A stretch of 64,000 nucleotides of DNA from Circinella minor. Lineage: Eukaryota > Mucoromycota > Mucoromycetes > Mucorales > Lichtheimiaceae. Numbering within the stretch: position 1 is the first letter of the stretch; each line of letters starts with the position of its first letter. The DNA lies in the NCBI GenBank assembly GCA_016758965.1, contig JAEPRB010000009.1, positions 327,056 through 391,055 on the forward strand. The letters are read 5' to 3'. Below, one piece after another: positions 1 to 12,660 of this stretch. Both the position numbers and the translations under genes were made by a program. Below the pieces are notes generated by a model. The model had not been told where the DNA came from and ran no database searches. It was given only the letters and a program-made list of their open reading frames with translations.

Positions 1-303
1 AAACATTTTAAAAGCAGACTCTCTTGTAAAGAAACCTCATATATACATTATCATACATAAAGTTGCATAATTAAATCAAAGACGTAGCGCTTGTTTTCAT
101 TTCTTCTTTAATTTAGTTTTGATTTCTTAAAGCAGGCTATAACTCACAATATCATGATCTCATTAAAATATTGCAATTATATATCACGCAAAAAGTCATA
201 TTATAGCTCTTCTATTGAATGAGAATAAGATTAAAAAAAAGTAAAAAACTAACAAATATTTTATTCTTGATAATTTATAGAAAAGGTAGGTATTATTTAT
301 TGT

Positions 304-1807
304 TTAAACAAAAACTACTGAAGGGCGCCCAACGACAGATGATACCTTTACAGCATTTCTAGTTCGCTGTTTAGCATTACCATAGTAACCCTGGATATGA
401 CGAGCTTTATGAGATCCTTTGTAATGAATTTTTTCAGGATGGTCATTGCTTTGAATCTTAGCACGTCCAACTACAGTTGAAAGATCGAATGAAGTTTCAA
501 ATGCATCAGGCTAATATAAAATAGCATAAACGTGTTCATAAATGAGTTTTATATCCTTTTTCTGGTACAATGTTGGTACATTGCATAGATTTCATAGTAA
601 TAGTTATTGTCTTAGAATTACTTACCAAAGATACATCGATATTTCCATTAGATGTAGAAAGGTTTACTTCATTTGAGGTTCCGGAGATGCTTGCAATATT
701 AACATCAATCCCTCCATTTGCAGAAGATCCGATCAAGTTACCGGATAGAGAATCAACATCTGCATCAATATGGCCATTAGCAGTTGAAAGATTAATATTG
801 TTTCCACGTAAGCCACTTGTTTTGATACCACCATTTGCAGTTGACAATACAACACTATCACTGGTAACAAATTCGGTTGTGGTAATGTGACCATTGGCAG
901 TTCTCAAAACTAAATTAGAAAAGACTGGATTGTCATCGCCATGGACGGTAATTACTTCATTAGGAAGCGAAAGAGCAAGCGTGTTCAGAACTGATGCGGA
1001 AGAAAGTGTTACTGTCACATCGACCTTTAAACAGATACGGTAATTATCTACAGGGTGTGGATGCTTAAGCTATATTATTATAGCTTTTTATATTAGAACT
1101 TTTTATTCGAAAAGAAAGTAAGAATGATGGAAATATATATACTGAAAGAAAAAGAAAAAAAAAACTTACATCGATAACTAAGAAAAGCAAACCATCTGAT
1201 TTTCTTTCCTCTGTTCGAATTTCAACAAAGTCTTGATCATCAGAATTATAAAATGACACATCAAAACGAACTGTTGTCTCGTCAATAGTGTCGTCAACAA
1301 CTACGTTGGCATAACCGGTCTAATTATTATAAAAAGAAATCATAATAATAAAATTAGATCCCAATTATTATTATTTTAAAAAAGAAAATACAGTGATTAA
1401 AAAAGAAAAACAATCATGTTATTGTAATATACCTGAAAGTTGACATATTTTGAAGTTTTCTGTTGAATATCCAATCCTTTATAAATCGATGCAGGAACAG
1501 TGAATTCGGAGGTAACTGTTTCCCATGAATCGGAAGGCTGAGGGCACCAATAACCATTCGAAGATGATGTGCTTTCCAATAAGGCTGTTGTTGATTGATC
1601 TTCTAACTCCACTGATGATGATGCGGTGATGATACATGGCTCGCTATTAATATAACGATAATGAGAATGACGCGAAAAGAAAGTATAGATTAAAGCGATT
1701 ACACTGAGAGTAATAGCCCATTTTGATAAACGTCGATGACGATAGCATTCATCATCATTGAATGTTTGTCTTGTATTTGACGGTAAAAGAGGAGTTTTAT
1801 AATCCAT
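304..1807 (-). CDS. Single-pass membrane protein with extracytoplasmic TANG beta-repeats (copy A)
   Basis: Four exons can be read on the minus strand (1807-1433, 1319-1170, 1069-626, 510-304; GT-AG borders), giving about 391 residues. The N-terminus is polar (MDYKTPLLPSN), then RHRRLSKWAITLSVIALIYTFF forms one membrane segment after basic residues, suggesting a type II protein with the C-terminal bulk outside the cytosol. Exon 3 carries about five 20-residue repeats built on L-S-T-A-N-G-x-I, each a short beta strand, like the DUF4097/adhesin-type beta-solenoid families. The tail is basic and ends SSVVGRPSVVFV. The function is unknown. A paralogue with the same exon lengths lies at 57110-58592 in opposite orientation. 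I see no break in the frame. The DUF4097-like assignment is by pattern only; membrane topology is inferred. Confidence 0.82.
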
Positions 1808-2690
1808 AATTTTTAAAGTTCAGAAAAAAATAGAAAAGTTGGGGTAATAGTAGGTTCTTTTTAATAAGATAAGAGTTGTTATTGTTATTTTTTGTGAAGT
1901 AAAGAAATCGAAACCGGAATAGAATCTATCGTAGTATTTATATTCTGTCGGATCGCTTGGCACCCTGCATTCTTGTACCACCATTGATGGGGAGCCAAGA
2001 TATCTTGGAATTATCAATTTTCCAAATTCGTATATTTTGGATCAAAAAGGAAATAGATGGGATCTACCAAGTTTGCATGGCATTATTCGTGGGTAAAACA
2101 ACATTTCTACACTGTCTAGTTAAAGACAGTATTGTGACGTCTCTTGGCCTGTTAGTAATTAGTAAACAATCAGGATTAACACTAGTAGCAAAATTACTAT
2201 AATATATTATCGTCAAATAAGGTTGTTTATTACTGTTCCCATGAAAATAACCAAAAAATAAATAAAAAATACATAAAAGAAATATAGTAAGCGATTTAAA
2301 AAGTAAATGGATATGATATAATGTTAACAATACACACTTTATATAAAGTTTCCTACTTTTAATGTTTTAATATTTCTGAGAAAAAGAACAGTTTGATTAA
2401 CAAAAACAACATGGACATGCGGGCGATTATAAAGGCAAAATATACTGGGCTAAATTTCTCCGTACGTATTGGAGTGATCACCAATTGCTTCCAGTAATTC
2501 AGCTTACACTTGTTCTTTGGTACCTTTGTTGAAGCTGAAGCTGAACATAACAAAAAAAAAAAAAAAGAGAGAGAGATGAAATACTTTTTTTTTTCGTTCA
2601 TTGTTCACATTACGTATATTATAAACATTTGTTGTGGAAACTAAAAACAATTGTCAATTGTACTCTGTTTATTCTACCCACTTTATTTAG
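1808..2690. repeat. Upstream region of copy A, homologous to the upstream region of copy B
   Basis: This 0.9-kb stretch is the left arm of the inverted duplication continued upstream of the gene. Matching blocks recur inverted at about 56325-57109: the peptide-coding block ELSIFQIRIFWIKKE, the block MALFVGKT, the segment around 2517-2545 (GCTTCAACAAAG on the complement) and the segment around 2610-2690. The homology is patchy, with indels. It probably holds the promoter of the membrane-protein gene; no further gene is recognised. Confidence 0.7.
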
Positions 2691-4799
2691 AGCAATTGAA
2701 TCAGTTATTCACGTCTATTCCATGTATTATTGACTATTAGTACTAAAACTATAAGCATACAATTGGTAATCGACCATGACTTTTCTTCTCTTACTCCTCT
2801 TTACGGTTACTCTTACCTATGACGAAGAAATCGAAGATAGACTTTTCTTTTGATTATATATTCTCTTTCTAAGTTGGTTTATTATGGAGAAAAAATGCAT
2901 TGTGATGCGTAACGTTTCGGCTGCTAATACCAAGCTAACATATGACAGAAGTAGTTGCTGCTTCGAAAATTGAGTAAGAGCGACACTCTACATGTTTCTC
3001 AGGCCCTTTGCTATAAAAAGCTTTTATTCATTAATACTTATAAATATTGGTACCCATAAAAAAGTATTATGTTTAGTTCTTTTTGTGAAGAACATAGCTT
3101 AAAGAGTATTTTTATTTGCTAATCATTGTTACTTTATATTGTGTAAATGTCATATACATTGAGTATGCACTATTTGAGTCGATTTATCAAGAAATGATGA
3201 ATATTTCTGCTGAACAAGAACGTAAGCTGGACCATTAATATGTATTACGTAGGTTACACTTTTCTTGCATACGTATTAATGGTTCTTCAGACTATATTAC
3301 ACTCTGTTGGTTTAGTAATGCCTTTAAGAGCTAATCATCCACCATTGAAATTTAACGTACATAATTTTTTTTCCTGATTTTAACTTGCCAACCATAAATA
3401 AAAGAACCCTTGAAGTTGATTCTGATTTATTGTTATTCGGATAATCGGAGCCTCAAGATTTGCATTATAAAAATTGGTTTAGGTTTTTGTTGTTCTAATA
3501 CCCATTATATTCACAGGTGATACAAAAGTTCAGTTTCCTTCCATACACTCGTTATGCAACAAGCTTTTGTTCCGAGTTTTCCTTACTTTTTTTTTCATCT
3601 CACGTTTTTTGAGAAACCAAGTCATATTTTTTCCATTATTTCTTTGTTCTTCATCAAGAAGGTAGACTGCAATTATTGTTGATATAATAGTTTATCTAAA
3701 TACTGTAATTACTCGATTTCGGTTTCATCCGATGTACTCAAGGGATTTGTTTACGTATACTTCACTATAAATGATATTATTATTATCAGAATATATAATC
3801 GCCACACTAGTTAGAGTTTCTTGTTTAGTTTATTCGTTGCACGATAATACTACATGGTAATAAGTAAAAATATAGGTACAGATTACAAAAAAAAAAAAAA
3901 GATAGGAATAGCTAATACGTACGAAGACAGAATTATATTAATAAAAATTATAGTTACTTTTTATATTTCACAGTCAATCCTGCGTTATCTTCCGCGTCAA
4001 AGTTATTGTATGACGAGACGACATATCCGCTATATAACACAGGTCTGTGCACCAGTCATCCCTAGTAAATATATATAGTTAAATCCTGCCTAGCTGTGTT
4101 TCTTGAAACAGAGAAAGAGGAAAAACTGTTGAAGGATTTGTTAAATGCACAAAAGCATCGCCGATTATTCTAATGTGCGGCTAACACTGTATCATTTTAC
4201 TTAGGTACAATATTAATTTTCGAAATTTTAGCTCAGCATCAGCATGAAATTTCTTTACTTTCCATTGATATAAAAAATGGTTAGCTTCTCTTTATTAGCT
4301 CGTCATCCCCTCAACTATTCCAATAAATAAAAGCGTCTTTATATTCTATGAAAAGGTAACACAGTAAAGAAATCATACCTATAGTACTGTATTTAAACAA
4401 TGAATCATATCCAAAATTGATCCAGATGTTCAAGGGATAATGTCAAATTTACTATTTTTTTAATATTATGCTCAGATAAATATGTGTTATGTAATGTGCT
4501 GGGGTAAAAGGTACGGAACAGCTTCCATATATCTTAGCATATTTTCTATAATTCTTAGCTAACGTATACATATTCATGGATATAGTTTGTGACCAACGGC
4601 ATAGTCAGAAAGAGAGAAAAAGAGTATCATATGTTGTAAATGATTATAAGAACCCAAAAGAAGACGAAATCTTCCGGTTCCCCAATTTTGGGCATAAGAA
4701 AAAATACTATATAAAATTCACACAGCAGACAAGGTATCTAATAGACTTTTCTTTTTCTTCTTTACTATTTCATTAATCTATTATTTCTAATAAGTTAAC
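2691..4799. other. Intergenic, no gene recognised
   Basis: About 2.1 kb of AT-rich DNA lies between the copy A upstream region and the sugar transporter. Short open frames at 3854-4078 and 4576-4776 have no recognisable family features and look like chance. The last few hundred bases should hold the promoter of the sugar transporter. Confidence 0.6.
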
Positions 4800-7108
4800 A
4801 TGTGGAAAGTCATAGACAGTTTTCATGGAAGAAGTTTGGTGATTGCTATTAATATTGCCTGTGGCTTTAGTATTTTTGCTTTTGGCGTGGGTTTCTTTTC
4901 TTTTTAATTTTGAAACAACAATTGGCAAATAATAATTAATTTTTTACAACAAAAATTCATAGTATGATCAAGGTCTTATGGCAGGTGTCAATGTAACTCC
5001 AAGTTACTTGAACCTTATGAATCTTCATAATAAGGAAGAAATGCGAGGCGGTATTGTTGCCTCTTATTATTGTGGTTCTCTTCTTGGTTCTTTTATCGGT
5101 GGATGGACTGGTGATAAATTTGGAAGAATAAAATGTATTATCATAGGCTGTCTCTGGGGTATCGTTGGGGCTATACTTCAAACTGCTGCGATGAATGTCC
5201 CATGGATGATTTGTTCTCGTATCATTACAGGTGTTGCTACTGGTTATCTGTGAGTCATTCTTTAGTACGTATAAATTTTCTTCTAACAATTTGACAATTA
5301 AAGTTGTATTCTTCTTCAATGTTTGTAGCAATGCTATTGTTCCTGTTTGGAGTGCAGAAACATCGCCTGCTTCCTCTCGAGGCATGTTTATTGCTATGGA
5401 ATTCACGTTAAACATTTTCGGTGTCGTGGTAGCGGTATGTTTATTATTAATGTTATATTTTTTTTTTAAAAAAAAAGAATATACTACTATACATTATATT
5501 GCACATTACGATAACTAAAAACAATGGAACAAATTAGTATTGGATTGCATTTGGTATGTCAACTACAGATCAAACAAACAGCGTTACATGGCGCTTTCCA
5601 GTCGCATTTCAGATGCTCCCACAGATTATTTTGTTACTCATGATCTTCTCCTTCCCTGAGTCCCCTCGGTGGCTTCTAAAAAATGGCAAAGAAAAAGAAT
5701 GCATTAAGGTACTAGCAGCACTACGTGGTGATGGTGATCCGGAACATCCTGAAGTTATTCGAGAATTTAAAGAGATTGAAGAGACCCTTCGTTTGGAAAA
5801 CAATGAAGGTGGGGAAACTAGCTTCTATAAAATGATGTTCGAAAAAGATCAAATGAACATCCCACGCCGCGTTCATCTTACTGTATGGCTCCAAATTATT
5901 CAGCAGCTTGTCGGTATCGGCGTGGTACGTGCTTTAATTATTTATTGCTACTTATACGTGTTACAAAGAGATACATAATTGAACGGAGTTGTAAGAAAAC
6001 GTAAATAAGATATTATATACATACTCTATTAATCAATCAATATAATAGATTACAATTTATGCCCCCGAAGTATTTATTAACAGTGCTGGATTTTCTCGAT
6101 TTACATCACAATTATTGTCAGGTATAAACAACATCAGCTATATGTAAGTTGATCTGATCTTATATTTTTCATCTATCAGGAGAAGAAAAATTAAAAAAAA
6201 AAATCTCAGTGTCACGCTCCCAGAAATTACCAAATAAAAATCAGAAGCTTCTATCATTATTATTAGAAAAGAGTTGTAATTATTCACGTGGAACTATTCA
6301 TAATTTCATATTCAAAATAGGTTCAGTACTTTGGTAGCTGTATTTACATTGGATAGATGGGGTCGTCGGTTCACTATGTTTTATGGTGCTGTCGGCCAAG
6401 GGATTGCATTATTGATGGTTGGTATTTTAACAAAACCTGAAATTATTAGCCAAAACCCACTAGTAAGTTGTATACTTTCATATACTTTGCAGATAATATA
6501 ATCATGAGGCTCTTTTCTGTATTTCTTTTTCCTAACTTAAAAAAAACTATGTATATTTTTTTGTTCAACACTATTATCGTTGTTGTACAAATAATTTTAT
6601 TATTTATCCTTCTCACCAGGGTTATGGTATTGGTACAACAGTGTTTATTTTTGCTTATACAGCACTATTTGGCATGACATTCTTGACTGTGACTTGGCTG
6701 TACCCTACAGAGATTTATCCTCTCTGTGTACGAGCTCGTGGTGGTTCTTGGAGCACTATTGGATGGTCAATTGGAAATGGGCTAGTGACTTTATCTACGC
6801 CTCCTCTTTTGGCAAGAATAGGATATGCAACGTTTTTTATATATTCTGCATTTAATTTTTTGTCTATTCCAGTCATTTGGGCATTTTATCCAGAAACTGC
6901 AAACCTGACTCTGGAAGAATTGAATGTGATTTTTAGTACAAAGGCAGTATTTGTTAAAAGTGCTGAAAAAGAACTTTGTGAACAAGGCATTGACCCAAAG
7001 AAACCTTTGGCGCACTTGCTAGACGATGTCCAAAATATTTCGAATGCTTCTTCATCAAGCCACCTACCATACAAGAAGGAAGAAGTTCCAGGTTATGGAA
7101 AAGCTTAA
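4800..7108 (+). CDS. MFS sugar porter (hexose-transporter type)
   Basis: Seven exons join in phase (4800-4886, 4963-5249, 5329-5434, 5538-5924, 6049-6143, 6321-6462, 6620-7108) into about 530 residues, the usual fungal sugar-porter length. Visible family signatures are YDQGLMAG after TM1, the loop motif GGWTGDKFGRIKCI between TM2 and TM3, GYLNAIVPVWSAETSP, PESPRWLLKNGK before the central loop, QQLVGIG and YAPEVFINSAG in TM7, DRWGRR after TM8, and PETANLTLEELN at the end of TM12 (a variant of PETKGxTLEE). It should be a plasma-membrane proton-coupled or facilitative sugar carrier; the substrate cannot be read from sequence. The start MWKVIDSFHGRSLVIA fits the short N-terminus of this family. 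It converges on the MFS gene at 7907-10488. Confidence 0.93.
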
Positions 7109-7906
7109 TACTCATTAGTGTTACTACTACTGCCGCTTTCAATGAGATTGTTATTTTTTTAGCAAAAATAAATAATCTTAACCATCACTGTTATTATTGC
7201 TTGTATTGTATCTATATAATCTTTTATTTTTTTTAACTCTTTCTCTTATCATTTATTACAATTGATATGTATCACCAACCATAGTCAGAAAATAAAATCT
7301 GTTTTCTAACCTATTATCATATCCACATCTGTAAGGTCGTTATATACAGTGGTTGTGACGTTTTATGCATCTGACCTTTTCTTCTTAAACTTCTGGAACA
7401 ACCGGCTAAATGGAATACTCCAAAAAGAACCAATTTTAGTTGCTGTTTTACTCAATGTAAGTACGTGAAGATAGTAGCAGAAAAAAAATTGTATTTCGTT
7501 GTACAAACAGAATTTTAAAAGTTCTTGCTATTGTACGACATGAGTCCAGGTAACTGATCTGCTTTTTTACTTCTGCTATACCTAGATTATTCCTATTTAA
7601 GAAAAATGTGTTAGCCTAATATAATTCCTTTAATTATCAGTCACAAAAAAAAAGATAAACTGTTATAGAGGTTGTTGATTATACTGTAACACTATAGTAA
7701 GTAATGAGCTTCTTGAAACGTTATGTGACATAGTAGGATTGAATATTAATCAAAATATTATGATACTTCCAAACATCCATGCTTTATACCATATACCAAA
7801 CTCAGATAATAAAGGTACGTATATAACTTTATTTTATTTTGTTTTTGTTTTTGACTGATCGTTCTTGACTATTCTATCGTCCAGTGGACCAGATTGATAA
7901 GACAAT
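7109..7906. other. Convergent intergenic region with possible exon-like frames
   Basis: This lies between two convergent transporters. It should contain both 3' UTRs. Two plus-strand open stretches (about 7308-7458 and 7675-7816) are flanked by good splice-donor motifs, and the second joins in phase across a typical intron to a frame continuing to about 8034; see findings. No known family was recognised. Confidence 0.4.
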
Positions 7907-10488
7907 TTATTTTATCGATGAAAGTCTGTTATCTTGTTTGCTTCCTAAGAACAACAATGCAAATGGCGCAGCAAAAAATAAAAAGCATGAAATAACAATG
8001 CACATCATCATAAAGTTTAAACGATCGTATAAGTAACCACTTAACAATGGACTCAGAAAACATCCTACGTATATTTATGAAAAATATTTGCGATAATAAA
8101 GCGCAACGTTTAAAATCTTTATGCTTATTATTTATAGTAAGAATATTAAAAGTAAATTATTATAATGTATACCTATTGCAAATGACATGTTAGCTAATCC
8201 GTATGCATGTGCACTATCACAATCAGTGTTATCATCGTCGTCGTCGTCAGTACTACTACTATTTCTTGATTTTAATGCTTTGGTAGCATACATCGCTTCA
8301 GCTAATGTTGCCGCCCTATACATAGAAGCAAAAAATTCATTACCACTGGTCGTAACAATTAGCGGTACAACTGACGTATTTCTATTAGGAATTCCTGAAA
8401 GTGCAACAGAAGCACCATCTAACAAGAGGGCTGAAAAACAGAGCAGTTTACCACCGATCCAATCATAGATACAACCGGCCATTATTGAAGCAACTGCTGA
8501 CGGAATTAATTGTGTTACTAGTAAAAGACCAATTTGACTAGAATTATATCCCCATTGAATGTTTAGATATACGGGAAGTGTCGGCTGCGCAACAGCAGAT
8601 CAATATACAATAATAGTATAGAATAAGTTAATTAGTATAAAATTATAATAATAAAAAATATTGTAGTACCAAAGACAAACCTCGAATCCAATAACTGCCC
8701 AACCTGAGCAAAATGAGACAAGCATTGTCGTCAATACGCGAGGACTACGTAATAATTGAAGCATGGTAACCTCATTATCCGATTTATTGTGATGGTGAGA
8801 AGTTATAGATTGTGCCTTTGATAATGATAATTGGGATGGTGAAGTAAACGGTAATGTATTTGCTAGTATTGTTCCTGGTTCTTGTTCCTGGTTCTTTCTA
8901 TCTGACTGTTCAACACTATATTTGATACTGGATGCTGAAGATATACTTTTGTTTTCTTTTTCTGTGACATGCTTATTGCAGATAGAGCGGTTGCTACTAT
9001 TACTTTCTGTTATATGTTTTTCTGTATCAAAATGAAAGCTGTTGTCATGGTTATTGCTACCATGACTGTTTTTTGTGATTAAGTTATCATTTTTCTTGTA
9101 AATTTCAAACCATTCGTCCGGATTGTTCCTTCGTTCCACCAAGCCCAGATACAGTAAGACTACAATTCCAGCTACCGCAATACTAAAAACAAAAGGTATT
9201 TTGTATCCATAGTGGTGAAATAATGCTATTGATATATAGTAAAAAAAGTTATTGAAATATTGGTGTAATATTAGCTATTCCACCTGGATTTTGTATAAAA
9301 GTGTCTCTTGTAGCAAACAAGAGATATGTTTTAATTACTTACCGCCTACATTAAACAAGAATAATGTGTTTGAAAAAATATTGGAGTTAGAATTTTTTTT
9401 CACTGTGTTTTTGTAGCTGCTTGAAAGGTTTTTGTGCTAATTAAACAATAGTTTACGTACCCCCAACAGGAGCCCCGGCTGCTAATCCTCCCATAAAACA
9501 CATGCTTACAATTCCAATCTATTAAGATAAGACAAATTAAGATAATAATATTAGAGCTCTGTATGTAAGTTTTGTTTATAAAAACACGTTGAAGGAATAA
9601 GGACCTTAGTTCCAAGGGCTTCAGAAGGAAATGTATCCGCTACAATAACATATCCAATCGTTGAAATACCACCGGAAGCAAATCCTTGAAGCGCGCGAGC
9701 GAGTGCAAACATCCAAAACTCAGAGGCAAAAATGAACAAAAAAAGTGATCCCATTTGAATACAGATGGCTAATATACTGAAAATTTTTCTTTGCGTTGTT
9801 TCATAGTGACCACCTGAAATATAGTAGAAAAATGTGTGTCAGCTTCTTTCTTTCTCTTCTCTTTTGTTTTTTATTCATCGGCACATATTTAAAACTAGAA
9901 TTTCACTCTTTTTACTACCCCAAAAACATAACGACTATACGTCATAATTATCATACACATATATCCAAATACAGGAGATGCAATAGCAAAAGCGACATAA
10001 TACATAGCTAGAAGTGTTCCATTAACACTAGATACACCTGTAATACCAACATCGTTATTATGATCTGGAGTTGCAGTTAAATTATTGAATGATTTTCCTT
10101 GTTGGATAGCGCTAATTACAAACGGCACTAGAAATATTTTACATGTACATATTAGTGCATCGCTATAGAAGATTTAAAAAGAGAAAATAGATTTTAGTGC
10201 CCTTTATCTACTCACTAATTGGAGTTATCGCACCGTATATTATATCCTATATATCCAACATAATACTTAAATTAGTTATACTGCTATAATTTATAATATA
10301 CATCTTTATATAATGGGTTTATACGTATTATTAAAAAAAAGAAACATATGTACACTAGCTGCAACGGAGAAGCATATTGTTATCATAACATAAATAGATG
10401 ATGATCTGTATTTGGTTAATATTGGTTTTTTGTTTTTATTTCTTTCTTCTCCTTGACTTCTATGCTTTGAATTTTCTACAGGCCGCAT
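7907..10488 (-). CDS. MFS transporter, drug:proton-antiporter / vesicular-amine-transporter-like
   Basis: A multi-exon minus-strand gene. Exon 1 (10488-10354) encodes a basic N-terminus and TM1 (IYVMITICFSVAAS). A 31-nt exon (DIIYGAITPI) leads to MPFVISAIQQG. Later exons give YYVAFAIASPVFGY, then FALARALQGFASGGISTIGY (motif C region of TM5), VADTFPSEALG, CFMGGLAAGAPVGG (TM6), a long polar Ser/Asn/His-rich cytoplasmic loop (about 9130-8790), and TM7-TM12 ending FAAPFALLFLGSKQDNRLSSIK. The loop SGYLYDRLNFMMMCIV before TM12 is typical of this superfamily. An acidic DDDDDD run lies in a late loop. The substrate is unknown. The stop is at 7907-7909. Exon borders in the 9150-9540 part are approximate. 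Confidence 0.85.
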
Positions 10489-11640
10489 TTTATTTCTGAC
10501 GACAGCAATAAGAGTTAATGTTATTTAAAGTCATTTAATATACAAGTAATACGAGGCAACACATATTTTATGAGTCTCATATATATAAACAAGTACCCTT
10601 CCGTTTATTTTCTAGAGAAGCAGCCGTTGATATTTATATTAATTAATAAAAGAAAGAAAAGGAATGAAAATGCTACAGAAAATATATAAATCTGTATTAT
10701 ATTGATCATGCATCGTGTAGGCGTTTTTTTTACTGACCCATACCCACCCCCCTTTTTAAATAGCGGAGTTTTTTTTTAAAAAAAGGTTGATAGTCGAATG
10801 GGTATGGATGAACCCAAAAATGGGAGAGGGAGGGTCATTGGGTAGACTTTTACATAGAATAGGGGTGGGTATCCTAGTATATCTTATATTTTTACGAAGA
10901 TCTACATATCTCTATTCGTATATTGGAAGAGGTTCCCGCTTCAGTAAACGAGGACATTGGTTTTAATTCCTTAAATAATTTTAAATGACGGATACTATAT
11001 GATATGGTAATAATAATACGGATTTTATAATTATTTAACTTGGAAAAAAAATACATATTAAGATATAGTAGAATACTGTTCTCAGTAAAAGTTATACTTG
11101 TATAATCAGTATTTAATAATAATAAAAAAAAATAGCATACCAGATAAAAAAAATAGCATTATCCCATAAAAAAGATGAGATTATAGTGAGAATGATATTT
11201 GTAAAATATAGTACGTAAGGTTAAAAAAATCCAAAAGTGGTGCTTTTTATTGAAATTAGCTGGGGTGATTCATTAACTAAAGGAAGATAACGATCAATTT
11301 TCTAAAGGAGTACTATAAACTAATACAGGTGATGGTGTCGATATTTTACTTGTGACTAGTAGTGAATTTTCATTGCCGAGTGTTTTTTTTTCTTTTATTG
11401 AGCTTGATAATAAGTTACGTACGTAAGAACTTATCTTAACGCTTTAATGGGAATGATGTTGTGGTTGTCATTGATGATGGTCTAACAAAGCTCCTCGTCC
11501 AAAGTACTTTCCTTCTAGCCTCACTTTGCCTTTTACTTTTGAGGAAAGATAAATATATGCCATGCTTACCGTAATTTACCAAGCTACTTAAAAATGTAGT
11601 GTATACTATTTGACGTGTTGAATGATTTCTTTTACATTGA
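10489..11640. other. Intergenic, no gene recognised
   Basis: AT-rich DNA upstream of the MFS gene. The only structure noticed is a pair of GC-rich blocks in opposite orientation at about 10735-10757 (acccatacccaccccc) and 10862-10877 (aggggtgggtatcc), which could be the ends of a very small inverted-repeat element. No coding signal was found. Confidence 0.45.
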
Positions 11641-11649
11641 GATTTTTAT

Positions 11650-12660
11650 TAGGCACCAAATATAGAAGAACGTATTGCCGCATGGCCACACCGCAACATG
11701 GATCGCAATGCTGTTATTCAACAAGATAAAATGAGGAACAATGCGTTATATGTACGTATAAGATTGTATTCTGAAGTTGGAGACCCGAAGCACTATGCTC
11801 TGAAAGTGCGCCTCAAGGTGGTGAATGATGTCTCTGCCAGGTAGGTATTAAAACAACAACAAAAATTAAAGCCTGGAGGTCGAATGTTTTTGTAAGAAAA
11901 GCACTAGGACCAGTAGCTAAAAAACACACAATAAGACTTAGAGTCGATTAGTAAACCCGTCGAGTAATAGAGCGCCATACGACGCCATCAAAACACAACC
12001 TTGGATGTTGAAGATTTTCGATGGAACAAAACTTATTGATTCGGTCGTTCGTAATTCTTGGGCCACTCAGTTGACGATTGTGTCGAGAGTTAAAGGGATT
12101 TAAGCATATGACATTCAACGTGATCAGTTGTTGAAGAAGATCTATATTTTATTTGACAATCAACGTACGATAAATCGTCGATCAGCTAAGCGTGCAGCAC
12201 AATGAAGAGCGTCCAATTAATGTGATGCTCGTCGTCATATTGTAAGGAAAAAAATATTACGTTATTAACAAACAAATAATAGTCTAACAATCTTGTAGAA
12301 GACCATAGATACAAAAGATTTCAACTTTATCAAACTCAATTACAAAAGTTTTACCTTGAAGAAGATCTGTTGCTTTAACCAGGGTACATGTCTGATCAAG
12401 AAATGTATGACGAGTATGAGGAAGAAGTTAGAACGTTTTTGGTCGTTTGGAGGCACAACGGGGCAATGAGAAGATATGTAATATCTTTATCATAATTATT
12501 GAGCATATGTTTTGTAATTGATTCTGACATATAATTCCCAGGCTGATAAACTTTTACGTATTCTGAATGAGTTGAAGTCTTTGTCGGATCGTAATAGATT
12601 GGCAAAATGATTGGTGGTGTTCTCACCAATCACTATTTGGCGTGGTAGGGGAAGATGGTA
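11650..12660 (+). pseudogene. Decayed transposon-associated open reading frames
   Basis: Several protein-like stretches occur in order on the plus strand but in shifting frames with stops. About 11652-11842 reads APNIEERIAAWPHRNMDR and onward; about 12000-12235 reads WMLKIFDGTKLIDSVVRNS, later KKIYILFDNQRTINRRSAK; about 12385-12480 reads GYMSDQEMYDEYEEEV with VVWRHNGAMRRY; then LLRILNELKSLSDRNR. The pattern resembles the accessory proteins encoded beside fungal CACTA-type transposases, and a CACTA fragment lies just downstream. The family assignment is from memory of style, not from a match; the decay itself is visible. Confidence 0.4.

Noticed and set aside
10735..10877. Tiny inverted-repeat element from the acccatacccacccc and ggggtgggtatcc blocks
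   Set aside because: The match between the two ends is short and imperfect and no target duplication is clear; mentioned only as intergenic content.
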